In this document: positions 54,765 to 64,000 of the stretch, one piece after another | Position numbering within the stretch: the stretch's first letter is position 1 | Layout: each line of letters begins with the position of its first letter | From: Phytophthora hibernalis | Lineage: Eukaryota; Oomycota; Peronosporomycetes; Peronosporales; Peronosporaceae | NCBI GenBank assembly: GCA_012656075.1 | Contig: JAAKBF010000179.1 | Coordinates: 59,071 to 123,070 of the forward strand | DNA: 64,000 nucleotides | Direction: 5' to 3' | Translations under genes and position numbers: made by a program | The notes under the pieces: generated by a model | Told to the model about the DNA's origin: nothing | Databases searched by the model: none | The model's input: only the letters and a program-made list of their open reading frames with translations

Positions 54765-56745
54765 ATGTGTATCGTGCTACAAGCGAGAGGTGCGCCACGT
54801 ATCACTCGCATATTTGCAGCCTCTCCGACCAAGAGTAATGAGCCTGAACGATTTGAAGACCGCCAACACCAAGCGCGCGCGACGGCCATAAAGGCGTTCA
54901 ATCGCTTCTCTCCTCCGAGGGCACGAGCATGGAGCATGTCAAGGCGTTGATCGTTGTCGACGGGTGGCATCGTAGTGACGCTGATGAACAAGTTCGGTGT
55001 GTACCTAGCATTCCATGCAGGAGCAAAGGGGCTGCACTTGTCGCGCTACTCCATCGCTCAATATTTCCGCCAAGCGAAGTGCTGGCTCCTCGACGAGTAC
55101 CCTGTTCAAGGTGGAGCTGTGGACCGCCAGCTGCTAGGCTTGGGGCGTACCCTTGAACAGCACTGCATCAAACGCGAGAGCGGTGGGTTTGTCAAGAAAG
55201 CGGTTGCATGCACGAAGGATGATCTCAAGAAGATGACAAGTTATCTGTATTCAACGGCCTGCTGTGCGTCAGACTACCAAGATTCAGCACTGCTTGCCTA
55301 TTGTGGTATCTCTTCGGGCGCGCTTCGGACCTGACCTTCGTCCGGAAGCAGCAGCTCACCATCGGTGCTGGTGGCGTGTTCTTCATCCGCTTCATCCGCG
55401 TGAAGACGTCAGACGAGCAGACACTGTCGCTCTTTCCCGACGAAGACTTCATGACTTGCCCGCTGCTGGCGCTCGCTCTGGCCTTGATCATGCAGGAGTC
55501 TCCGTGCGCAGCGCTGCTCAATCACTTGCCAGTGCAGGCGCCGCTTAAAGACAGCGGCGCCCTAGATTCTTCTCAGACGTCGAAGAGAAGCACGACCGTC
55601 CACACGACACCGACAGCCAGAGTCCACGCTCTTGTCAACTGCTTGCTCGATCGTGTTGTTGGTCCAGCTGGAGTCGAAGAGCCGCTGACCTCTCATTCGT
55701 TTCGACGTGGTGGCGCGCAGCATGCGAACGCGAGCTCAGAGCTGACGGCGCAGTGGATATTCGATCGCGGAGCCTGGAACTTGACCACGACCAACAAAGC
55801 CTTCGCGTACGTCTTCAATACTCCGAAAGAAGACCATCAAGTAGCCAAGGTGCTGAGCGGGATGGCGCCAAAGCAAGCCTGTGTTCTTCCGTCACTGGAA
55901 GTCTTCGACTCGACTACACATGAGGATATTAGAGAGGTTAGCCGCAAGCTCTTCAATTGAGTTGTGCGCTGGGTAACAAGGCCTTCAATGTCTGCGCTGC
56001 TGTAAGAGATGTGCTGACAGCAACTATCTTCCTCCACTACCCGTCGTTGATGAAGACCAACGCGCAGGCGCCTGTACTGAAGACGATCCAGCGATGCGTT
56101 GAAGCCTCTGGTTTGACGATGACGAGTCTGCTTGCTTGGTCACAGCAACTCACGAGGTCAAAAGATCAAGCCAACACCACCGCAGAAGACTTGATGGAAG
56201 GAAACGTGAAGGCCAAAGTTGTTTCGAACATCAACCTGCCTTGATTGAAAGGTTAATCGAGGTCAACCGTAGCCTCGAGGCTCGAGTCAACTCCTAGAAG
56301 CTGCAAATACCAACACTGAAGCGAAATCATCAGCACATGTAGATCAAGCCAAGCGACCAAGAGATGAAGATGGAATCGTACCGGTGAAGCGCCGACGCCG
56401 CTCAAAGACGATACCACTTATGGACACCTGGTTCGCGTGGTACACTGCCGTTCCGTGCGGATGGCTAAGCACGGACAAGCACAAGAAATCAGATGCCAAG
56501 CAGCTTGTGGCCTTCATGAAGCTCTTCATCGAAGACGGATACACGCTCGACGAGTCATCACCCAGCTACAAGGATAATGTCCGTCAGCTCGGAGAGTTAG
56601 CGTCAAGCAAAGTCACTGCGTACCTTGGCGCGCGAGGCGTACCGTCAAAGGGATCGAACGCTGTACTTAAGGCTCTTCGGCAGCTGCACCGCGAGGGAAG
56701 CCTCAACGACCTTATCAGCGCCTATCGCCAGCGTCTCGCCTTGTA
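54765..56745 (+). mobile_element. Crypton-like tyrosine recombinase element (broken ORF)
   Basis: Several frames in tandem make one protein: KAFNRF (54892), MNKFGVYLAFHAGAKG (about 54985), LDEYPVQGGAVDRQLLGLGR, then after a shift at 55305 LFGRASDLTFVRKQQL, SHSFRRGGAQHAN (55690-55728) and FAYVFNTP (about 55808). The Arg in GRASD, the H-x-x-R in HSFRRG and a downstream Tyr are the tyrosine-recombinase set. After a shift near 55958 comes a helical region and the end WFAWYTAVPCGW...KSDAKQLVAFMKLFI (56420-56530), similar to the GCR1_C-type DNA-binding end of Cryptons. Cryptons encode only this enzyme and have no inverted ends, as here. The breaks (two or three, mostly in short homopolymers) leave it inactive or mis-sequenced. 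Confidence 0.7.
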
Positions 56746-56880
56746 GACCCTGCACCTATTCATCACCAAGGCACACTCAAGCTGCTCCCGTAACGCAACA
56801 CGATCTTCTTTCCCGCGTCCTTGTAGTCGGTGCTTCCGTTGATGTCAGGTCTGCAGCAGTCATTCGAGCATAGAAAATTT

Positions 56881-56944
56881 ACCGATGGGCGGGATCGAAC
56901 CACCTTCTTCCCTTTCGGGAGCTCTTCCATTGAGCTACATCGGT
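56881..56944 (-). ncRNA. tRNA-like sequence with an intact promoter but no anticodon loop
   Basis: On minus, a 7-bp acceptor stem (ACCGATG with CATCGGT), a D arm (GCTC/GAGC) with an A-box-like TAGCTCAATGG, and a T arm with the B box GGTTCGATCCC are all present. The anticodon arm is only TCCC-GAAA-GGGA (56909-56920), a 4-bp stem closed by a GAAA tetraloop, so there is no anticodon. It could be a tRNA-derived SINE head, a tRNA pseudogene or a structural RNA. No poly(A)-like tail was recognised. Confidence 0.6.
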
Positions 56945-59065
56945 GGGGGTTAGACAACAACCTCGCTGGGGTACTCGTCTGGAGTTCTCGACGGGAATTA
57001 ACGGTGATTCACAGTTCTTCGTGACCGCGACAAACCCTCTAAGGTGACCGATGCTCGGTACCCCCTCAATTCACCGCGCCGGGTGGTCAATCGAGCACTG
57101 AGCTCACAGGGCAAAATGGCGCAGCAAAATTGCACGTGCGCCACTCATTTACGAGGCGTAATTACGTATACCACCTATCAAGGAGCCAATTATTTGAGAG
57201 GATGTATTCTTACGAAACCTCCACAATGTGTGATATCAAATTTTGCGATGCGTCGGATGCTGGTCGGAGTTGCACTGACGGTCGGAGACTGACGATATGG
57301 GTATTCTCTCGATTTTAATCCAGAGTTTCTCCCAGGGCGTTTCATCCATTAATAAAACGTCTTACTTTTTATGCATTTACTTTTGAAAAAGCTTGTGTCT
57401 GGTAGAACGCCAGTTTTCAAATATCTTAGAAATGGGTAGACCTGTTATATAAGATCCATGTCAGATTTTTAGTCGAAATCGGTGGGTGTCCACTCTTTAG
57501 TTAGATGAAGGTGTAGCCAAATGACACTTAGATCAAGTCACTTTATCCTTAATATCTAATAACCGGCTGACAATGAAAACACCCAGGAGAATGTCGACCG
57601 TAGCGGCCACGGGTAACATCAAAACCCACCCACCCACTGAATGTTGCTTGAAGGAAATGGGTGAAACAAAAAATGCCAGCGATTAGCAATAAAACCCAGT
57701 AGGTGATGATCTAGATGTGTCTAATGTGGTCGATGTGGGTGTACCAGTATGACCACCGCGCGCGAGTTTATTTTCGGGTAGCCACTTTATAATTTTCAGC
57801 TAATATTTTAAAGAAGGTTGAAGAGACCGCAGTCAACAAGTCGACGACTAGTGCGGAAGCAACGCAGGAAAGAGAAGGTTGCGACACTTGAGCGGTCCAA
57901 TACACCGATCGAGGATGGTTATTACCGGTAGAGTTCAATTCCACGGAGTAAGTGACACAATACACTTGAACATTTTATTAGCAAGTCGAAGTTCGGCCTT
58001 ATGTATGATAGACAACACGAGAATCACATCTTTATTTTATCCTTTGGCATCCTCGTCGAGACATCGTTTAATTAGATAATAGAGCAAAGCCAAGGAGAGT
58101 GGTTCCGTACACAGTCTGGAACGGAGGGGTGAATGTGAAATAGAAAAGCCAACGGAGGCGAGCGTGTGCGAGCGCGCGAAGACGCAGCAAACCCGTGCGG
58201 GGTGCCCGCGAAGCAGGGCCGCGCGGTATTTGCGGAGGCGGGCCCAGCGCCGAGCTCAACAGCGAGCCGAGCATTGTACTGGGCCGAAGTTAGAATCTAA
58301 TTATTGCAGAGCACAGCGACTGCCTTTAAAAAATTAGCAGGGTGACATCCGTTTTTGCGGGTAGCCCATCCTCAGTGATTTCCAGATGTGACTTGATTTT
58401 AGTATCGCACCAATTCTCAGACTGTGTACGTAACCTCTGCCCAAAGCCAAGCTGCTGAGCTTGCTGCTCTTCATAGAATTCATGTAACCAAAATCTAAAT
58501 GATTCTGGCTGCACTTCTATGACCGAGTACAAACGCTAAAGTTTGTCGCTTTGAGGTGCCTGCTTAAATTGATATCCTGATCAATCTGATTTGAGTGTCA
58601 GAAGATTTGCTGTCTTCAACTCCCCTATCCACCCCAGATGTCTCATGCAGGAATTCATTGAAAACGCCAGGTTGGCTACACAGCATACTGAAATCAAGTT
58701 CTAAACGCGCTACGAAACTGGTTGCCGCTCATTTTCGATGCTTGTGTGTTTTTCATTATTCAATGCCTTATCCCCTTTCTCAGATGTAGTAGAAAAGCAC
58801 AAGAATTCCTGAGAAAGACAGCTTTCAAAAACTGTCATTCTTTATCGCTAACTCGTATCGGTTGGTGTACAGTGACACCATACAAAGTGGATTAGAAAAG
58901 CACGAAACTGGTCGCTGACCTTAGCCACTTTTGAGCTAGACACTTGGTGATCGCACTTAGCCAACGACGGTACTATAATTTTGCGCATTTTTGGTCGGAC
59001 CTAAGTTCGTTTGGTCCCTACAGTAGGGACCCTAACCATGTGTATATTGATATACAATACCATGG
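56945..59065. other. Long stretch without a supported gene
   Basis: Short open frames only. A GC-rich patch on minus (58140-58275) stands out from the AT-rich surroundings and gives an Arg/Pro-rich frame, but no motif. A TACCGGTA octamer lies at about 57924. Nothing else supported. Confidence 0.4.
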
Positions 59066-59074
59066 AAGCCGGAA

Positions 59075-59215
59075 GAATATTTATCAAAGCCCGTGATAAT
59101 AGTGCCAAACTCCGTGACAAGTTGTTTGATTGGATGAAATGTAGAAGCCGTTCCGCCCAATCAATTCGTCGTACGTCTCCGCGCGCATATCCGGTCAGTC
59201 AACAATAAGAAGCCT
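59075..59215 (+). repeat. Left terminal inverted repeat of the MULE
   Basis: Matches the reverse complement of 62167-62306 along about 140 bp with scattered substitutions and a few short indels (for example near 59107). It contains the sequence for SAKLRDKLFDWMKC in one frame, which is a shared property of the repeat and not a gene. Confidence 0.9.
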
Positions 59216-59288
59216 CTGCACCAAGATGTAAATATAGATTTTGTTTTGCTGATCGCTGCTCTCTTTAGTTTCATCGTTGCTCCAAACA

Positions 59289-61553
59289 ATGGAGCTTGCG
59301 GCTGAAGATGAACCTGGTGGCGATAGTGTAGTGATCACTCTAAATCTTGCAACACGACAGGCTCAAAGCACAATTGGTCTTGGGGATGTATTCACCGATC
59401 CTGGTGCGTGCAAGCAATTTCTACGAGAGCTCGCTTTCAACAACCGCAAATCGGTTATTCAAACATATTCAAGTGGAACTTGGTTAAGTGGGGATGTAAT
59501 TCACTAGAGACGGAATGTTCATGGCACGTTTGGATTACTGAAAAGCGCAAATCCAAGTCAAAGACCCGTCGGAAGTTGAAGTACAGCTACGTCCCTTCTA
59601 AGGCTAGGTATGTTAGTCGAATCAGTTTGACACACAGTAAATTTTGCATGTCAATTGCGAAGCCCTCAGCGCAACTGTTGCTCGACGTCAGAGGGTTTCA
59701 GAGTGCATTCGTTGAAGGTCACAGTTCAGCATTTGATCGCGTTGTCAATGCTTAGAAAGAATTGAGAACATAAGCATGGATAGACGTAAAGCAACATTGT
59801 ACAGAGCCATACAGTTACGTCTGAAGCAGACCCAGGCTCCTGATCACTATAGTTTGCTGCCTGGTTATTTGGAAGCATTTCAATTGCAGAATCCGAGTTC
59901 TCGGGTTTGTTGTCTGGTTGATGAAAATGGTCGATTTTTAGGTTGTTTCTTTCGATTGGACCACTGATGGAGCTACAAGTGAAGACGGCTCCTGTCCTTC
60001 AAACTGACGGGACACACATGAAAAACGAAAACTACACCGGTGCATGTTTGACGATGATTGGGTTAGATGGAGATGGAAAAGTTGTTCCGTTAGCATTTGT
60101 TCCTTCGGAAACAAATGAGTGCTTCAGTTGGTTTTTGCCAACTGTATTGCCGCAAAAAATTATCTTGGCAGAATTGCCTCTGTTTACTGATCGAAGAAAG
60201 CAGAGTGGGGATCAGACGCACCTCGCTTCACTAAACCTACGAGGTAACTTAAAGTTTTGCACGTACCACATCATCTTGAACGTGAAGAATTTTTTCAAGA
60301 CTGTTCAATCGAACATTGAATGCGTCGGGTTCTACACCTATCGGATACAAAAATCCGATACAAACGCGGAGTATGAAGCGACAATAAACGTTATTGATTC
60401 TGCTTTTCCAAATAAACGATTGGCCCGGAAAGCTAACGGCGCGGTTGAGCAGCAATCGGTTGCACAGTATCTGAGGAAGATTCATCCGACCAGTTGGACT
60501 GGTCTTGGGAATTATAAAAGCAATGAGGCTGAGGAGCAATACCTTAAGACGAGTTGGCCTGTTGCTGATTCTTATGGTGATTCCGTTCCGTTGCATGGTG
60601 TTCGTACTACAAATTCAGTAGAGGGTAAATACAATGGACTTCTGTGGAGCGGTGTACGAGATAACGAGGTTCTGATGGCCACAGTTTTGTTTTGTAAAGC
60701 TGCATCGGAATTTATTGCTCACAAAAGTGAATCAGCTAATCTGTGGACAGAGCACAACTGTAATGTCCCCGACAGCTAAACTACTATTTGAAAGCGAGAT
60801 GAACAAAACCACTAATTGCTCAGTTCTACCTGTATCCGACACGTCCAGCAATAAATTTTACGTTAATGACGAGAACCGCGAATATTTTGCGGTTGATGTA
60901 AGCTCCGTTTCCAAAATACAGCGGGCACGTGTAGTCGACTTATCGGCTCATACGTGTGAGCGTTGTATCAAACGTGAACAGTCAAAGGTACCGTGTCGGC
61001 ACCTGTTAGCGACGCTAAAGAAGACGAAAAACCGCTCAAATACGAGTGTACTCTCACTTTTTCACGATTGTTACAAGGTTAAAACCTACACTGCAGCATT
61101 TGAATCGACAATGATACAGTTGCCTCTACTTCGTGAAGTAATCCCGTCAAAGACTGTTCTACCACCATCACTGTATAAACAAGTTGACGGAGGCAAGCGT
61201 ACTTGCAAGATAAGTCGAAACAACAGAAGCGTATTCTCAGTAAAGGGAGCGAGCACGGAAAGCACACAAGGTAAACATATTAGGTTCCGCTTCAAGCCTC
61301 CCACCCGATGCACACAGCAATACCAGGTCGATGATGCCGTGGAGGAGATGAATCGATCTATCGTGGGTATGACGAAGAAAGAAAACGAGATTATCAGTGC
61401 AGCATTTGTGTCAACGCGGATGGACACAACGCCACTACTCACGCTAAAAAGATGAGAAGTAACGGTGAACCTGAAGCGGGCAGCGACGTCAAGCCCGGTG
61501 TATACGTAGTGGACCAATGCCCTTTTACTGAGATTAATGCGCGTAACGCGTAA
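59289..61553 (+). pseudogene. MULE transposase with FLYWCH-like and SWIM-like fingers
   Basis: The ATG at 59289 opens MELAAEDEPGG. A Cys-rich N-terminal finger (GCNSLETECSWHVW with a downstream HSKFC, about 59493-59648) resembles the FLYWCH/WRKY-like finger of MULEs. The catalytic domain has LQTDGTHMKN (first Asp, about 60000), CTYHIILNVKNFF (60259-60297) and TTNSVEGKYNGLL (about 60609). A SWIM-like zinc site (CERC...PCRH, 60958-61005) and an end zinc knuckle (CSICVNADGHNATTH, 61395-61440) follow. Frame breaks near 59460, 59756, 59930, 60755 and 61392 make it inactive as read. The end VYVVDQCPF matches EYLVGDCPF of the relic at 705-1819, so both belong to one family. Confidence 0.85.
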
Positions 61554-62166
61554 CTCAAAGATAATATCAACGACTGATAATACATTAATATATTAGTTCA
61601 CCACAACCACGTACCGGTACATGCACTCGCCCTTGCATCATGTATTAGCCGTCTAACAAAACAATAACTAAATCAACTACGTACTCCGCGGCTTGATGCA
61701 GTACTTCATCACCTAAGTCATTTCTCGCTGGTGTGGCCACCCGAGAATGATGCTTCAGCAGCAACTGGAAGTGCCTTTGGCTCCACGTCGAACTACAATC
61801 ATAAGTGGCATCCATCCATCTTTACTCGGAAGGCTGATCTTGATCGCGTCGAAGAGCCCGTCGTTCGTAGCGAGAAGCAGCGCCGTCTTGTAATCCTGGT
61901 CGCGAGTCTCCGTCTTCGATCCGCGAGTATGTAACAGCGTGTGGTGGCGATCTTCGTCCTACTAACGGAAGTGGCAGTCACAAACCAGCACATGCACTTA
62001 TCAGTCTCAGATTGTTCACCACTCGAACTTCAAACCACGTACACTTCCTTGACAGCAGCTCGCAACGCCTGGACGTCGTGCTGCTGGCATGCCGCAGGTG
62101 GAACTTGTACGTATCCGGGCGCCGCCCCGGCGACCCCCAGTCTGCTTGTCACTGGCTACTGCTTCT

Positions 62167-62306
62167 TGTTGCCTGACCCGAAAATGCCGCGGAGACGAAC
62201 GACGAATTGATTGAGCGAAAAGGCTTTTACATTTCATCCAATCAAACAACTTGTCACGGGGTTTCGTAGAAGTATGCACTATTATCACGGTCTTTGATAA
62301 ATATTC
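62167..62306 (-). repeat. Right terminal inverted repeat of the MULE
   Basis: Reverse complement of the left repeat. Its divergence from the left repeat shows that the insertion is not recent. Confidence 0.9.
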
Positions 62307-62315
62307 AAGCCTGAA

Positions 62316-63010
62316 TGCTTCCTGCGGTTAAAGATCCGCGTGCGCATCACGCGAGGTTCAAACCAGGCTTGTTGGCGACTGTTAAAGTGAATAAATGCCT
62401 TTATTCGTTCAATTTGCTTTATTGATTACTTATACCGCTATCCTAATGCTATCTAACAGACGTGCTCAGTCTGAAGAAAAAGCGAAAGTGAGGACACTCG
62501 TCCTCGCTTCCTGGTCTTGCTTACGTTCCCCATTGCACAAATATTTGCCTCTCTAGAGAGGAGGCTGGAGCCAATCCTTATTGACTAGTTGATCTGTACC
62601 ATATACCACTATTGACACTTGACTATAAAGCATACTAAACCCAATTTATTTTATTTAATATGTCTGGCCCGGTGCTTGTGAACCTATCCCAGGGTTCGGC
62701 TGTCCAGTCTCCTTTCCGAACAGATGGGCCCTGGTACTGGTGTTCCAGGGTTGGCAACTTCGCCTTTTGCAAAATGATACAAGGACCGTCTGACGTCCAA
62801 TTCCTCTACTTTCGTGGAAAAAGTAGGCCAAATGGGACTTTGGTGGAACTGAAAATATCGGTACAACACTGTTTACCAAATCAGTTTGAGCTCAATACCC
62901 CCGTCAAGTTACAAATCGGTATACCATGTTGTACCGGTATAAGTTCCACCAATGCCCAGAGAGGGACTGGGGTGGCCCACTGGGCGTCCCTGGTAAAAAC
63001 TGATATTCCC
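62316..63010. other. Non-coding stretch, possibly Copia LTR
   Basis: No gene is supported. The part 62655-63010 lies just downstream (in minus orientation) of the Copia RNase H end and may hold its LTR, but no second copy is in the window to prove it. A TACCGGTA octamer is at 62934. Confidence 0.35.
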
Positions 63011-63745
63011 TAGAATCTACCATCTCTGGGTGTTCCGCACCGGAACTTCTACTCGAAGCCTCCACCGAACACCCCACAAAGTGTCGCTCGATGCCCTTAG
63101 GTCCTTGACCCCTATAAGTGCTCTCAACTTTGCAAACTGATTCGTTGGTAAAGTCTTTGTTAGGATATCCGCTGCCATGTCATCTGTCCGGCAGTAGTGA
63201 ATGTCAGCCTTCTTTCCTTTACGAGATCTCTTGTAAACAAGTATCCTATTTGAATGTGTTTCGTGACTTTATGGTTACCTGCATTCTTTACTGTGCTGAT
63301 GGCGGATTTGCTATCACACCATACCTGCACTGGTTGCTCTTAAGGAAGTCCCATTTCTCTCAGTAGGTACCATAACCACTCGCTTTCCTTTGCTCCTTTG
63401 CTTAGTGCAATGAGTTCTGCTTCAGCAGTTGAAAGAGATACTGATGACTGTTTGCTGCTACACCATGATATGCTGGTGCCGGTCATCGTGATAACATACC
63501 CTGTAGCCGATTTACGTTCTTTGGGTTGACACGCGAAGCTTGCGTCTGTGTACACTTCATACGTCACCTCTCTCGATTTTTTTGTCAAGAAAGAGACCGT
63601 ACGTTGACGTCCCTTTCAAGTATTTGAGTACACGCCTAGCCGCTTTCCAGTGCGTTTCATTATAGCAAGACAGAAACTTGCTCAGTTCTCTGACTGCGTT
63701 TGCAATATAAGACTGCGGCGAACAAAATGATACTTATCCACCATT
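63011..63745 (-). mobile_element. Copia retrotransposon pol 3' end (RNase H)
   Basis: On minus from 63745: SYIANAVRELSKFLSCYN, WKAARRVLKYLKGT, then the RNase H start EVYTDASFACQPKERKSATG, TSISWCSSKQSSVSLST, AEAELIALSKGAKESEW (the typical Copia Asp-Glu pair) and the end VQVWCDSKSAI with KHIQIGYLFTRDLV. Frame breaks near 63340 and 63260 are present. Reverse transcriptase core is absent: the sequence changes to unrelated AT-rich DNA at about 63745. This is the 3' remnant of an old insertion. Confidence 0.88.
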
Positions 63746-64000
63746 TAGAGTTATCGAGATAATCGACTTTAAAGGTGACCGCCTGTTTTTCGTACCTAGC
63801 CGAAAAATTAAATTGTTGTCGTCTTTTTATCCCTTTCAAAGTGTAAAACTACTCTCTTTCGATTGCTTTTCACGCGAGCTTTCCGATAATACACGTTTTC
63901 ACGAAAATGGAAAAAATATTGCGTCCACTAGACAACAAAATGTTCCGCCATTTTGGGGTATAAAAGGGGGTATTTTTTCCAGAGTGTGCCACTTCACCAA
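63746..64000. other. Nothing recognised at right edge
   Basis: AT-rich sequence with no open frame of note. Confidence 0.4.

Larger units (their letters stand above)
59075..62306 (+). mobile_element. MULE transposon with long terminal inverted repeats and 9-bp target duplication
   Basis: Both ends start GAATATTTATCAAAG and share about 140 bp of inverted similarity (59075-59215 and 62167-62306), including GTGACAAGTTGTTTGATTGG on the strand that reads into the element. The flanks are AAGCCGGAA (59066-59074) and AAGCCTGAA (62307-62315), a 9-bp duplication with one change, as expected for Mutator-like elements. The element is 3232 bp and holds one transposase gene. Confidence 0.88.

Noticed and set aside
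58068..58274. Arg/Pro-rich open frame in a GC-rich patch
   Set aside because: Composition alone keeps it open; no start context, motif or neighbour support.
61731..62210. Second MULE gene (like an accessory gene) between transposase and right end
   Set aside because: Two short frames with no recognised motif; the last part lies inside the terminal repeat.
62325..62370. Possible tRNA (B-box-like GGTTCAAACC and a 5-bp stem)
   Set aside because: The T arm does not pair, the base before the supposed anticodon is not U, and no acceptor stem is found.

Overview
This is a eukaryotic window whose content fits an oomycete, most likely a Phytophthora-like Peronosporales genome; I do not assign a species. 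The evidence is the combination of short introns (about 58-90 nt), very compact gene spacing, a tyrosine-kinase-like receptor kinase with a short secreted ectodomain, and a transposon fauna of MULE, BED-finger hAT, PiggyBac, Crypton, Ty3/gypsy and Copia elements. All calls are homology by eye; no database search was possible.

Layout. 1-22.5 kb is a graveyard of mobile elements: a Copia gag/protease end (-), two MULE transposase relics (+), a decayed histone H4-like copy, a broken hAT (-), a near-complete hAT with 8-bp target duplication (8609-10556), another hAT piece, a degenerate ORF cut by a Ty3/gypsy pol fragment (13.14-16.7 kb), a PiggyBac transposase relic (-), a decayed coiled-coil ORF, and a cluster of large palindromes and foldback repeats (20.8-22.5 kb). 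22.5-31.3 kb is a head-to-tail run of seven minus-strand genes: an LRR protein, two tandem Myb/SANT-like proteins, a receptor-like kinase, two tandem quinone-oxidoreductase-like genes and a secreted DUF1996 protein. A 3.0-kb hAT element (31718-34753) sits upstream of this run and appears to carry captured host-gene pieces, including the start of translation elongation factor 1B gamma. 35.6-54.2 kb is a compact gene island: class III nucleotidyl cyclase, ribokinase, CENP-X/MHF2, an FHA/Sfi1-like coiled-coil protein, ribosomal protein eL28, mitochondrial-type GatA amidotransferase, a secreted GH1 beta-glucosidase, three tandem thioredoxin/Erv (QSOX-like) genes and a class IV aminotransferase. 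54.5-64 kb returns to mobile DNA: a Crypton-like tyrosine recombinase, a tRNA-like sequence without a usable anticodon arm, a MULE with long terminal inverted repeats and 9-bp target duplication (59075-62306), and a Copia pol end (-).

Sequence quality matters here. At least fourteen apparent frameshifts in the gene islands each lie in a homopolymer run, each behave as exactly one missing base, and in nearly every gene the corrected coding length becomes a multiple of three. I read most of these as base-calling or assembly errors rather than gene death. Many transposon ORFs instead also carry true nonsense codons, many of them explainable as C-to-T/G-to-A changes.

Functionally, the island combines mitochondrial translation (GatA), cytosolic translation (eL28), kinetochore or DNA-repair histone fold (CENP-X), centrosome/basal-body-type architecture (Sfi1-like), cAMP/cGMP signalling (cyclase), surface signalling (kinase), and the secretory pathway (DUF1996, GH1, QSOX-like oxidases). 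I see no operon-like pathway; neighbours look grouped by tandem duplication and compactness.
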